A DNA stretch of 64,000 nt from Juglans regia (lineage: Eukaryota > Streptophyta > Magnoliopsida > Fagales > Juglandaceae), in contig NC_049903.1 of assembly GCF_001411555.2 (NCBI RefSeq), positions 17,031,234-17,095,233 on the forward strand, written 5' to 3'. A program made the translations under genes and the position numbers. Under the pieces are notes generated by a model. The model was not told where the DNA came from. It made no database searches and worked only from the letters and a program-made list of their open reading frames with translations. Positions 1 to 14,600 of this stretch are shown in pieces (the first letter of the stretch is position 1; every line of letters begins with the position of its first letter).

Positions 1-426
1 TTTGTGACTAGAATCTATCATGTGTGCTAGAATCATATCTGAAAATCCAAAAAAAGAAAACAAAATACCAAACAGAAGTATAAACCTCTCTTAAGTTTAA
101 GATACTGCAGCGCATTAATCAACTTGGGAGCATAAACATTCATAGATGCATATGAACTTAAAAGGGTTCACATTTTAGCTATGATTTTTTTTCCTCTTTT
201 TGTGTTCTCTCTTTTCTATTACACATTTTTTGCGAAAGGAAAATTAAATACATGCAACAGATATATTGTTTGACATTTAAAGAGTGTAAATGCCTTATTA
301 CCTCATTAATGTAATTGTACAAGGTAAATGTGTAGTCTGAAAATTGGTTCTGACAACCCCAAACGGTCCATTGAAATCTGGTAGCCTTCACCAGAAAAGC
401 AATCAATTTGCTACTTATAATAACAT
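1..426 (-). other. VPS54 3' untranslated and downstream sequence
   Basis: AT-rich, with no ORF that resembles a protein. It should hold the VPS54 3' UTR, but I see no convincing AATAAA on the minus strand, so the polyadenylation site may lie left of the window. Confidence 0.5.
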
Positions 427-565
427 CTATTGGCCAGCTTCGGACCCAAATCTTTCCACCAAAAATTCATCAAGTTTCCCCCAGTTTGGAGTACCAGAAT
501 TGCTCAAATCATCGGAAGGCAATGACCGAATACACCCAAGAATGTGTTTAACATCTAGATGCAGT
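427..565 (-). CDS. VPS54: VPS54 exon 17 and stop (residues 975-1020)
   Basis: Codes [20 protein letters not shown], then [20 protein letters not shown], then SEAGQ and TAG at 427-429. The [10 protein letters not shown] block is typical of the plant VPS54 carboxyl end. Acceptor ACCAG. Confidence 0.93.
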
Positions 566-1386
566 CTGGTTAGACAGAAAAAGCTACCTTCTTAGAGAGT
601 TCAAAAAATAGAAATATTGGTCTATAGAGACAAAGCCAGATACCATTGAAATTTAAACAGAATAGTATTTGATGCTCATGAAGAAGTTAGAAGGTCATAC
701 CTATTCTTTGCTTGTGGACTGTGGATATCTAAGCGTGAAAATGCTTCTGAAATTTGTGAATGAAAGATAATGACCACTTGCCTAAAATAGCACACAAAAT
801 AAGTAGTTCAGTAGCAGGAATTATATTGAATTTGTGCATATTAATGCTTTTCTCCTCAATAATTGTCTCAAAAAAATAAAAAGTCACCTATTTTCCTTTT
901 TTTATTAGAGAGAAGATATTTGCAATTGCGAATTGTGCAACAACCGCATAATCGCTTTGAAAAATGAATAAAACATGGGACCCATATGAAAAAAATTAAT
1001 TTTTTAATAGTAGACCCCACTCTTTTTCAAAACAATTACGTAGTGGTTACGCACTTCACGGTTGTATGTAGAATTACTCTTTTTATTATAGGTAATAGGA
1101 CATTTTTCCTTACAAGTTAAAAGAGTAGGGAGGAAAAAAAAAAAAAGGAAGTTCACATAGCAGATTGTATTGCAGTTATGTGCATTATAAAAAGTTTATA
1201 ATAAAAACTAACATGATGATGAACCTCACCTGAAAATTACTTGAACATCTACCTCGTGTAAAGTCCGAGATAAAACACGTTGAAGAAATCCAACTTCCTG
1301 GGGATGAGAAGAAGAGCTACTCAGGTCTAGTCAATTCACTAAAATTAGATCAAGCTAAATATAGTCTATCATAAACCCCCCCCCAA

Positions 1387-1419
<33 letters not shown>

Positions 1420-4400
1420 AAAGACTCTAAGAATATATACAGAAGCCAACCAACTTTAATCAACCTTAGATAATTGGTACTTTGTTTCACAGGAGAAATC
1501 TAGCAGCTGGGCAAGCAAACACAACTCAGAAAAAGTCACCCAAATCAATATTTTGTGTTCATTACTTCCTGATCAACAAATCCATTTTGGCCAAGGCCCA
1601 AGATCCAATTTAAAAAATAGCACCCTTTAGGTCCAAAGTTAAATATGGGCTTGCAAATTTCAATTCATGTGCCTGAGATCCCACACATCTGCAATAAGTT
1701 TTCACGGTATTCTAAATAATGACCACCAAGTCGATTCCTGGGGGCTGGGTGCAAAATTATGAATCAAAAGACCTTGTCCTATTGAGGCTGGACACGCTGA
1801 CAATGGCAGATTCTCCCTCCTCTTCAGTATCACGCACATATGTACAAAACATGCTTCTAGAAATCTCTATTTCTTTGGCAAAAGCCCAAGCAGACCAGTA
1901 TGTTTTGGCTCAAATGATGCTGCCTCATATAAAAATGAGGTGGAGGGTCAGGTTGTGGGATCACTCAAAGCATGGAACTTGGCATTAAAAAGGATAGAGT
2001 ACGTTTAAAAATTTCCGCATTTACTTTGGTTTTATGGATGCAACATTCTATTTTTGAACTTTTGGTACTTTCGAGGCTTCATATAAGATTGAACCAGCAT
2101 TTTGTTTTGGTAAGTAATGTAAGTTTAGTGCAAAGGGGTGCAACTCTAATACACAGGAAGAATACAAAACCATATATCCAACTAGCACAAAATGACTATT
2201 CACCTCTCATTTTAATTACTCATTAATAGCAGTTTGTCTCAAGGAAATGTCATCACGAAACTTTTAAAGAACCAAGGCCAAATATTACTAAAGAGCTAAA
2301 TGTGAAGGCCGACTTCTTAATTTCATCTTTTACTTGGATTAACATACTCTAGATTCTCGAGGGTAATTTATAATACTCTTCTCTTACTTTTTTTAAATTA
2401 ATAATACTCTTTTCTTGAATTTGGAAGTGATAGATCTTAACATGACAAAAGGTCCTACCATTGAATTTGAAAGCAATGATTGAGGTTTAAATAAATCCGC
2501 CTGGTAGATTACCTTTAGAAATCTAAAGGATCTCGATCCAAAAGCTGTTTAAATATGAAGAACAACCATAGTCATAGACACTCCAAATTATTGAAGAGAT
2601 CCCCATGCCACAAATGAAGAAGAACTCCCATGCCACAAATGAAGAAGAAAAGTTCAGACATGCGCTAGAATGCACTGACTAGGTTCAAAGCATAACAAGT
2701 AGCTTAAGATTTTTTCTGTCTTTCACCCTTGAAGTCTTTTAAAATGAGCTTTTACTGCCAAAGTTGGCCATAACAAAGCATACTAACAGCTTCCTCACAC
2801 TAAATGAACATGGCAACAGATCACATAGAGGTTGGGGGTCCTTCTCTAGCCACACTAGGCTGAGTATGGAGGATGGTAATAGAATCAGTTTTTGGCATGA
2901 TGTTTGGGTTGGAGACACGGCTCTTAAGGATGCTTATCCCTCTATTTTCAGAATTGCACGGGAACAGGATGCTTTGGTGGCAGATTTGAGGGAAATTACT
3001 AATTGCTCACAGCAGTGGAATGTCAGTTTCATTAGGAAGGCACATCATTGGAAGGTTGGTGTCTTTGTTGAATTCTTTAACTTGTTATACACCATTGGAA
3101 TTGATGATACAGTGGTGGATAAGCCTGTTTGGTCTCCTTCTAGCAAAGGAAAATTTTCTGTAAGCTCTTTCTATGAGGTTCTCACTACTCAAGCTAGTAA
3201 TCATTTTCCTTGGAAGAGCATTTGGAGGAGTAAAGCACCTCTCAAGGCTGCTTTTTTTGTTTGGATTGCATCCATAGAGAAAATCCTGACCATTGACAAC
3301 CTAAGGAAACGTGGGTTTATCCTTATTGATTGGTGCTGCATATGCAAAAATAATGGTGAAACAGTAGATCATTTACTTCTACATTGTGAGTTTGCAAGGG
3401 CCTCATGGAATTAGTTTTTCAGCAAAATGGGATTAGCATGGGTTATGCCGGGGAGGGTAGTTGACCTACTAGCTAGTTGGAGAGGGATCAAGGGGATACC
3501 CAGAGTGCAGCTGTGTGGGAGATGGCTTCCATTTGTCTACTTTGGTGCATTTGGAGGGAAATGAATGACCGAAATTTTGAGGATCGAGAGAGCTCTTTGG
3601 AAGAGTTTAAGGCCTAGTTTGGTTATACACATGAAACCATCCCATCCCAACTCATCTCACCTCATATAATCATTAAAACAAAATATAATAAACAATTCAA
3701 TTTTTTCAAATTCCATAAAAAAAATTATAAAACTTTCACAAACTCCCACACAAAATATAATAAACAATTCAATTTTTTCAAATTCCAAAACAAAAATTAT
3801 ATTCTAACAATATTTTATTCAACTTTCAACTTTTATCTCATCTTATTAGTGTAACCAAACGAGGCCTAAGAGCTTTTTCTGGAAGACTTTATTTATGTGG
3901 GCCATTGTTAAGACTTTAATGGTCTCAACTTTCATAATTTCCTTGTATCCGTTTTTAGTTACTAACTAGGTGTAATCACATGTATACTTCCTATGTACTC
4001 GGGCAATGCGTATTTCAATATCAATAAAATATCTTCTACTTATCAAAATAATAATAATAATAATAATGTTGCCAAAAAGTGTTAGAATGTTGGGATGCAA
4101 AGTGGCTACTCTTCCTATGAAATACCTTAGACTACCTTTGGGAGCTTCTTTTAAAGCAAAAAATATTTGGGACGGAGTCGTAGAGAAGGTAGAGAAAAGG
4201 TTATTAGGTTGGAAGTGGCTCTATCTTTCAAAAGGAGGGAGAGTGACCCTCATTCAAAGTACCCTTTCCAATCTCACCCTCATTCAAAGTACCCTTTCCA
4301 ATCTTCCCACGTATTCTCTCCTTATTTCCTATACCGGTGGGGGTGGCTAATCGGATTGAAAAGATATTTAGAGCCTTTTTTTGGGGAGGCACGGGTGAAG

Positions 4401-7400
4401 ATCATAAATTTCATCTTGTGAATTGGCAAAAAGTGTGCAGTCCAAAGGAAACGGGAGGATTGGGGGTGCGTAACTTGATCACTTTTAACAAAGCCCTTCT
4501 TGGGAAGTGGTTGTGGAGATTTCAGTTGGAAGGGACTTCGTTGTGGAGAATGGTTGTGGATCAGAAGTATGGTTGTGATTGGGGGGGTTGGTGTTCCAAG
4601 GAGGGTAGGGGGTCGTATGGAGTGAATCTTTGGAAATTTATTCGAACGGGTTGGATGGTGTTTGTAACACATATTAACTTTGAGGTCGGTGAGGGTACAA
4701 GAGTTAGATTCTAGTTCGATGAATGGTGTGGTGAGAGAGCTCTTTCTTTAGCTTTTCCAGGTGTTTTTAGATTGGCTGGAAATCAGCAGGCGCTGTCTCA
4801 GAAACGCTGTGTCGAGCTAACAGTTCAGTGCATTGGAATATGATCTTTACTACAAATGCATAGGATTGGGAAGTCGAGGAGATAGCAGGTTTTTTCAGCT
4901 TGCTTTATTCCGAGAGGGTTGGTGGTAATGGTTGTGATAGAATGGTGTGGAAACCTTCGGGGAGCAAAAAAATTTCTGTTAAATCCTTCTTTAAGGTGCT
5001 GTCAAATTTTCAGCCCATTGTGTTTCCACGGAAGGGTATTTGGAGAGGTCATGTGCCTTCCAAAGTTGCTTTTTTCACTTAGACAGCCGCCTTAGGTAAG
5101 ATTTTAACGGCTGACAACTCAAGGAAACGGGGGATGATCGTCATGGAGTGGAGTTATATGTGCAAGAACAATAGTGAATCGATTGACCATCTTCTTCTAC
5201 ATTGCGAGGTGGCAAGGGAGCTTTGGGATGGCATACTTAGTAGAGCTGGGTTGTCTTGGGTTATGCCCAAGAGTGTGGCAGAGCTCTTAGCTTGTTGGAA
5301 TAGGCATCATCATAGCCCTCAACTGGCCGCGACGTGGAGGATGGCTCCTTTGTGCTTATTATGGTGTATATGGATCGAAAGAAATGAGAGGTGCTTCAAC
5401 AAGGAGAGAGCTAGGGGGGAATTATGGAATTTTTTTGTCCTTTCTTTGGTTCAATGGCTTTCAGCTATAGTTTTAAAGGGAGGGAATGTTCATGAATTTT
5501 TGCTTTCTTTTCAGCTTTTTAGGATGTAACTAGGTGTCTCCTTTGTATATTTCCTGTGTACATGGGTTTTGCCTAGTTTTGATCAATGAAATTTCTTACT
5601 TATAAAAAAAAAATTAAATAAAATAATAATGTTGCCAAATTTGGATCTCCTCAAGTTCAAGTCATAAATGTAAAAAATCTTAGCAGAGAAAGTTACCTTG
5701 GTAAGGGCACGGGCAAATTGACTGGGCTGTGGGTCTGAATCTTCAGGTCTATTCCAGCTCTCGACAATTTGAGGCAAGCCACGCAGATGAACCAATAACC
5801 TTTCTCTCATTATCTGAACAAGTTTTGTATGTATTTCATCTCGGTGAACTTTGAAATCCTGAGCAACTCGGTCAATCTCTGATACCAACAATGCTTTCCG
5901 TGTCTCTGGTACTTTCAGAAAAAGAATCCTCCTGATATCTTAGTCCAGACACAAATAAAATAGTCATTAACTAGTGAAATTTTTCTTCCAAACACCATTG
6001 GTACAAACAATGAAATTTTCACAGTCAACATGTTTATCAAAGGAAAATGTCCTAAAACCAACAATAGTCAAAGATAAATCAAAACACTAAAGTCAAAGTT
6101 AGCATATTGATAAACAACCAAAGAGCACGCACAAGGTTTTGTCTCATGATTGAAAATAAAATTAAATAGGAATGCCACAAACTAAGCCACATCATTCAGA
6201 ATACATCATTTCAAATTTCATCATGATTCACTAGACATAGAGCTAAGAGTACGTTTTGGAAAATCTAATTTCTTATGTAAACATTTTTATGTCTCACTGA
6301 AGAAAGTTTTATGACATTAACGTTACAAGTCCGAAAAGGTTAGTCTCTCACACCTATATGCTCTTCACCTGCCAATTTGACCTAAGCAGATCACTAGCTG
6401 TACGTGACTATGATGGTAACATTTTGGTGGTCATTAATTGTGGTTTTCTTGATCTATATATTAATAGAGTTCTGTTCTTTCCCAAGTTTTCTCAATCTAA
6501 TAAGATTCTGTGCTCAATCATTAATATAATAATACACAAGAAATAATACGCAAAACACAAAATGGCCATAAAAAACATAGAAAGAGCACCTATAAGATAT
6601 TTTTTTGATAAGTAGAAAGAGCACCTAAAAAATATGGCAAGAAAACCATCCATACTTGATATATATCTCTTTTTTTTTAATGGTAATAATCCATACTCGA
6701 TATATATGGGATTTAAGAGGGATTCTTGTATGCCTGGTTTTTGCCCACTACACATGTTGCTTTCAGCTTTCATCAGATGATTATATTGGGTTACACAATG
6801 TAGGCAGACTTGCCCACCCTGAAACCCTCCTTGAAAAGAATTATATTTCTTCATTTACAAGTTACGATATAAACAGTTGTATGTGGAGCTAAACAGGGAA
6901 TATAAGGACCTATGAGGAACATGAAAATAATATTGAAAGTCAGCTCCGCTACAGTGTCCTGGTAGGATTAGCTTAAATGAAGAGAAAATAAGAACACTAT
7001 AGACTGTCAAAGTTCCATGTCAATACTTTCTATTTTATTTGTTTGGATAGGCTAAACTACATTTTACCCGCTTGAACATTAAGGTTGCCACCAATTTGGT
7101 CCCTCAAAGTTTCGAAACTTACAACACACACCTTGAAGCTTTTAATTGCTATATATGTGATCCTTTTGTCAAGATCCATTAACTATTGGTCAAACACCGA
7201 CGTTTTAAAGCATCCCAATGTTTTGGGTTTAGCCTTATAATCAGCTTGTTGCTTCACCATCATTATCACCACAGGAATCAACCAATCATAAATATACCTA
7301 TGCTTCACTGTTTTTTTTTTTGATACGTAACGTATGCTTCACTTTTGTATTAGGATCCTATTAGTTTTGTAAGTTTTTTATTTCATCTCTGGATGGAGCA

Positions 7401-8587
7401 AAAATGCTGATATTTTGTGGCTTCATATTGTGGGCACCACAAGGACATGAAGCCCACTTTCCATGCTCTGGTCTTCAAGTTCACCAAAGTTGAGTTCATA
7501 AGATCAATGTCAATGAATTAATTACTTCTTTTAATTTATTCCTGTACAATCCGATTATACAAGAGATGAGTCATGAAGGTCATATAATTAAGCTGTTGAT
7601 TATAATTATGAATTATTGATTTCTTTTTGCTTTTTCTGTGTTTGGTTTCTGGGAAACAAAATGCTCATAGTTGAGTGGGTTACAGGATATGGCCCAGGAG
7701 TTTTAAGTACAAGAAATGCTAATGTTTTTGTAGTGAGGAATGTGAAGTACATGGCCCTCCAAGCTGCTATTAGATGCATTTATGTTCGTATCTCATTTAC
7801 CATATATTTGATTTGTCATTATAATTATGATGATGAATATTTTACCTATAAAAAAATGATGATGATAAAGCAGAAAACTAATTTCAAACAATTTTGAAGT
7901 GGTGTTTGTGAGTTTCTAAAAGAGGAAGAAGAAAGCGAGGCTTCAAGTGAGGAAGAGAGGGAAAGGAGCTGGGCTGGAGATAAAAACCGAGAAAAGCATT
8001 GAAATTTTGAAAAGCAGCTAAAACGTCATTGTTTTGGGCACTAACAGGCCTAATGGTTAAAGAGATCCAGATAGAAGGGCCAAATTGCCATCAATTCAAA
8101 ACTTCTAAATGTTAAAAGACCAAATTTGCAAACAAATTCAAAGTTAGGAACTAGGATGTATCTGAGGCAATGAAATTATGTCAGCAATTTCAAAGATGAC
8201 AAAAGTCCAAACCCATTTTTTTAATCCTTCTTTCTTTCTTACAATTTTTGTGTGGAATGCATAGGTAGTAATAGAGAAATATGACAGTGGGACCTTGGTT
8301 GAGAGAAAGGCTACAATGTCAAAAAACTTTAAAACGGAAAAGGTCAACATTTAGGGCATTTAATAGCAAAAGGTTAACTAATCCTAACATAAGCGTCACA
8401 TTGACATCATTCAAAAGTTCAAGAAGATAGAACTGCATGTTTTGAAATTTAAAGGAATAAAATATATTTTAGCTTTTACATATTAATATGATTCAAAGGA
8501 GCTAAAAGTGGACACTGCAAATGGATAAAAGAAATATGAAGAAGAGCCATCAACAAATTAAAAAGACCAAACCAGCTCCCCCCCCCC

Positions 8588-8620
<33 letters not shown>

Positions 8621-11600
8621 AAAAAATAAATAAAAGAAGAAGAAAACACAAGCATACAGGCAAAATCAAGGCTAGAAGCGTAGAGTAGAGTTCAAGTTGT
8701 ACGGTGCTCTGGAATAGAAACTATTTGTTACAAGAGTTAATTATGCTTGATTCATTTGGATCAAATTTCCATAAAACTGCCAGAAACTTCACAAAAGGAG
8801 AAGCATTTTAATTTGGTATCACCTACCGGGGATAGTAGCATATGTAAAACCAATTACTTGACTTGCCAAGGCCAAGTGTTTAGAAGTGATAGACTTCAGA
8901 CCAGACACCTGCCATACCATTTCGAGCCAATTAAAAACTAGAACAATGACCACCATCTAAATTGGGTTACACTGAAAGCATCATAGAAAATAGAACCAAG
9001 AATCAGACATATTAGAAAGAAGATCCAATAATTTATTTACTATAAAAAAGGCAATAAGGATGAACATATTTAAATATCTACAAATGTCACCAGAGTTCTC
9101 AAATGTCAATTTCAAAGAGAGAAAATTTGAGAATGCATAAATCAGCTATATACAGATCAAAATTAGTACCTGCATGGCACCAGCACCAAGAACAAGCTGA
9201 CATGTTCTTGTATTGAAAAATTTTAAAATTTCGACAACACGATGAACAATTTCTGAAGATAGTGCTGGCAAATAGTTGTTCATATCAGTATACTCCGACA
9301 ATATCTTCAGCAATATTAAGCCGCTGGAAGGCAAAAAAATAAAGAAACAAAATCACTGCTAATGATAGTAAGTTTTTATGTGAAATTAATGTTACAAGAC
9401 AAGGATCTCAATATTATAAATCAACAAACAATTTCACCTAAAAGTGAGTTATCATACAATATGAAGCAGTGCGAACAACACAGTAAGTCAACAGCACTAT
9501 AAAAGACAAATAGATGCCACTAACTAACTAAGCATAAAACTGCAAGTATCAACAATATGTGGACTACCGTTAAAAGTAAAGAAAATAAAAGAGAGAAAGA
9601 AACAAGAAAACTAACCAGTTTACCATGTGATAACCAACACCTTTATACATAAGAGTATGAGAGGCAGATTTTCCATGCTCCATTTTACTATTGTTATTAT
9701 GAGCCGAATAAGTTGTGGTATCAGCTTTATTTTTTCCAATGCCCTGAGCCAAAGGAATAGATTTCATCTCTTCCGAATTCTCAATAGATATTCCACTAAT
9801 CTTAGTCTGATCAATTTTCTGTTGAGATTTCAGTGGTCCAGTATCTGTAATGAGTGAACCATCATTGTTTATGATCACTTCACTAGAGCTTGTTTCCACA
9901 TTATTTTCAGCATGATGGGGGTTCTCAGAAATCAATTCTTCAGAACCAAAAAATGAAGCGACAATGGCCTGAAATTCATCAGGAACATCGACTTCCACCC
10001 ATGTTTCTTGGTCAAGCACTGCCTTAATTTTTGCCATCTACAATAGCAACAAAATATTTAGTCCAACAATTGCACACATATAGTCCAGATAAAAAGACTT
10101 AATGCAAGTAATCATGTTCAAGAACTAACGCGAGATTCATGCTGGAATTCGACAAAGGCTTTGGCCTGAGACTGCAGTGTTCCACGTATGCTATATCCCA
10201 ACCTTCCACCAATCTGTTTATGTTAGCAAGATCAGCATCATAAATATAAACAGAGGAGTTTTATCTTTCAATTATATTATAATATTAAGATGTACACCAA
10301 TACCTTCTCTGTAGCGGTTATAAACTCCTGGGTGATGTTGTATATGCTTAAAAACTCCTGTAATCTCAACTTAGGATGAAGAAGAGCACGGACACCTAGG
10401 AGCTTTGCCCATCTTCCATGAGCAGCATCACAAGCTGCAAAAACAGCTTCTGTGTTCTCCCGCAATACATCAGCCCTGTTTGGGGATTACATTGGTTCAG
10501 AGTGTTATATTCATTTGGCAAAGCTTTTGATACGAGGATGGGATAGAGTTAAACTGAACACTTGATAAATGAGCCACCAAGATAGATAACAACCATTTAG
10601 GTTGGAAATAAGGTCTTGAAAAGACCAATTGGAAACCGGGTTCAAAGCCTATGTTGTAAGGTCTCGCCCAACAATTGCCACAAGGGTACTGTACTATGAC
10701 AAGGTAGCCATCAGTCATGTAGAAACCAGTGCAATGACATGACAGCTCTCATGGTTTGATACGGAAAGGATGTCTTTAATCTGGTTAAACGTTGGATCCG
10801 TGTAAGAATTGTTTGCATTCAAGGGTTTGACCCTTAGACTTGAAGGGAACATATCCCCAAGACCAAGGCCTTTACCACTTGCGGCAACCCCTTTGGTTTT
10901 CAGGAAATACCATAATATCCCAATTACTAGTTACTTAGAAACATAAAAGTGAGTTTATGATCACGAGAAGAAGCTAGAACTTTTGGGATATTATTACGAC
11001 GATGATGAGTGCTCTTGTGTGTGCATATATATGTATGTATATGTATATTATGTATATTATATATATTTTGTTGTCTACATTTGTGAATAAATATATGTTA
11101 CAGACAGCAATTCAATTTCACACCTATTAAATGTGCAAAAAAGATATGTTATCAATTTTGATAGGAATAAAAACAAAAGATCACAGCATATTTCTTGTTC
11201 ACATTTTTTTTTCATGGAGAAAACTACTGATTGAAGGGAACTTGGGGGAGAGTATAAAAAAAATAAGAAACACATGTTTAAGTTTGAAAAAAGCGCACCT
11301 TTTGGATTAAAAAAATGCGAGATTTTTAGGTTTTAAAAAAAAAAAAAAAAAAAAACAAACAAACAAATTGCACAAGTATCTAGAGGCCAAAACTTTGGGT
11401 TTTAGAAAAGTCGTATCCTCAAAACTTTAAAAAGTATCAGGGACCAGATTTGTTAGTTTATTCTATAGAATTTATAAACATATATACACAAATGTTTAGA
11501 CTAAAAAACTTGACATACTTCCAAATTTTTGTAGAAATGGTTTTCGTAGTTTTTGAGGAAGGTCAAGAGATTTTGAAATTTTTTGGGAGGCCAAAGGGAA

Positions 11601-14600
11601 TTCGTTTTCCAATTTTTATAAAAAGCCAGCAAAAATATTATTTTATGTTAGTTTTTGGGCTTTTTTCGTTTTTTTTTTTTTTTTTTCCCGGGAAGGGGGG
11701 TTAACATGGCTGCCAGTGCAAACACAGAAACATAAGTAGAGATGGTTATCACTTTCATGTGAACTGTAATTCTCTTTAACCACATTTCTTATATCTTCGC
11801 TCTATGAAATGGGGATCACAACCAGATTCCCAGACTATCACACAGGTAACTGCTGCAGTACAGCAATCCTTGTCATAGGAACACTGCTTTTTAACATTGT
11901 CATTTAATACATGACCTCGCAATGAGTTGATTACAAGTACTTCATTTCTCTCAGGCTAGAAAAGGAAACAGAACACTCAAACATTAATGCAACTTACTAT
12001 GACCGCATCGCATCATCAATACAATTATTGGTAAGTTAAACACATACCCAATGAGTCTCAAACTCACAACAACACCATGCACCCCACTTAGTAATCCAAC
12101 TATTTTTTCAATAGTACATTTCCATTATGACTACTTTTCAAGCAATCCTAATAAAATATTTGTTTTGCGAAAACAAAATTAGCACATAGCATAAGCACCC
12201 CATTCCCAGAACTTTCAAACTGATGTTTAATCAGATGTAAAGATAATCAGAAAAACAAAACAACCAACAGAAAAGGGTCCACCTGAAATTTCTCGACATA
12301 TTTGAGGGACTTATGGCCTCATTTGATTTTCCCTGAAATGAAGGAACCTTAGCAGCTCTCTGAGGTGAAAATGGTAAAAGCGAACCACGCTGACCCTCAC
12401 TGTCTTGTGATGTTTCTGCAGTTGCAGCACCAAGCGCAATTGCAGCAGCAACTGAATCAGCAGCATAGTGACCATCAATGTTGGACATGATCCACTCAAT
12501 GGCCTTTTTCACTTCAGCAGCCCGCACTAAATGTGTCTGCAATCACTAGAAGAAAAGAAATCATATTACATCACTTAAATATTAGAGTAATTCTACATAC
12601 AACCATGAAGTGCGTAACCGCCGTGTAATCGCTTTGAAAAAGAGTGGGGTCCACTATTAAAAAATTAATTTTTTTCACGTGGGTCCCATGTTTTATTCAT
12701 TTTTTTCAAAACGATTACGTGGCGGTTACGCAATTCACGGTTGTAAGTATATTTTCTCTAAATATTAATAGGAAATATGAGATGTTGAGAAACATTAAAT
12801 GAATTTCTTGATTTTTCAAAAGAATTTTATCTATGCAGAAAATATATGGCTCTAAAGATGATGGGGTTTGTCATAGGCTATATTTCAGCATCGGTAACCA
12901 TGAAGCCTTATTATGCTGCTGATGAGTTGGTGAAGGCACTCTCTCTCTCTCAGCCAAGTCTCCTTCCAAACTTGGGAAACTTTTTGTGTATTTTTGGTAG
13001 GGATATATCCTTGGGCTTTTGTATAGCCTTTTCCTTTTAAAAAGACTACCTTTCTACTTAAATTTTTATATACCTTTATTAATAAAGTACACCGAGAGTA
13101 TACATTAGAAACACCTAGTTTGATTTCTTTTAAAAAACAAATCCAAGACAACTTTATAGATACTGCCATCCAGTACTAAAAAGATATATAAGACAAAAAA
13201 AAACCATCATTTAGCTCTTCCATTCTTCTCATAATTCTCTAAACACCAATCGTTCCACTTCTTCCAAATACAACACAATAGCATATCAGGACCAAACATG
13301 TTCCATAAAATCTTACTGTGAAGGCTGCCCTGTCAACTTTCCAACAAAGGAAAGGGTCTACTACCCATCGTGACATGACCCACCTCATTCTAGAGAGGCT
13401 AAAAACAGCTTTCCATAGAGCATGCAATAATAAGAGGTCCACAGTTTCCACATCCCTAATGCACGTGTAACAATGATTTATCACTACAATATGTTGTTCC
13501 TCGTGCAGTCCAATGTGAGGGCTTTCCCTACGGCTGCCTTCCACGCAAACACTGTCTCTCATTTAAGCTTTACTCCAAATGCTTTTCCATGTGAAATGTG
13601 TAAACAACCCAATGACTTTACATCCGACACCCCCTCTTAGATATGGCCCAACATATCTCGTCTTCTCTTCCTCCACTCGCCCGAAACAAATATATCTGGC
13701 ATAGAAAGAGGCCAACATGACCAACTCCCAATTATGTGCTGCTCTAATAAATTTTACTTCCCATATATTAGAGCCATTCGAATTCTCTAGATTGTTAGCC
13801 ACTAAGCTGTCCATTATCTTTGCTATGTTGATCAAAGACAGGGAAGGCCCTCTTCACAGGTTGGGCTCCACACCAAATGTACTAAAACTTTACCATTGGG
13901 CCATCTTCCAATACAGAACTCCCCTCAGCCCCAATGTATGTTTTTCCACACTCCAGAAGTATCATTAACCTCGTGGGAATGCCAAACACCTCACACACCA
14001 GCATATTTCATGTCTATTACAATTCTATAAAAGCTCTCCCTTTCATTCACATGGCCCCATATCATTTCCCAAATTAGGCACAGTTGAACAGAATCGGTTT
14101 CCAGATAATCCAAAAGGCACGAGCAGTCAACATTTTCAAATGAATGAGCCACAGAGCTTTATTCCAAGGGAAAAAAATCTTCGAAATATAAGCTATTACC
14201 AGATGCCACTCTTGTGCCTCTTTGTTAAACACTACATGCAGTTAATAAATTACAAATTGTTAAGAACCAACGAAAGCTAAGCCACATTTGGACCATATAC
14301 TCCGAAAGGACTAATCGAGATTACAATTGGCACCCTTAGAATCCTTATATATACTGCAAGAACTTTTCCATCCAAGGAAATGTGGGATCTCACCATTCAC
14401 ATATTTTCAATCCAGATTATTACACAAATAATTAGAAGTAGTAAGCTTGTGGGTTGGATTTCTTGTCTCGGTCTAAAGCAAAAACTTATGAAATAAGCCC
14501 TTTATAACTGAAACATTCAACATTTTAATTTCATTTCAGTAAAGCAAAAATTAAACTTCAATGAATATAAAGTACCCAAGTATAGTCAAATACACATTAC

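Larger units (their letters stand above)
12537..14600. other. VPS54 intron 7
   Basis: Holds hAT-like MITE copy 2 (12584-12758), a LINE relic (about 13066-14230) and a repeated LTR-like patch (14265-14400). Confidence 0.7.
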
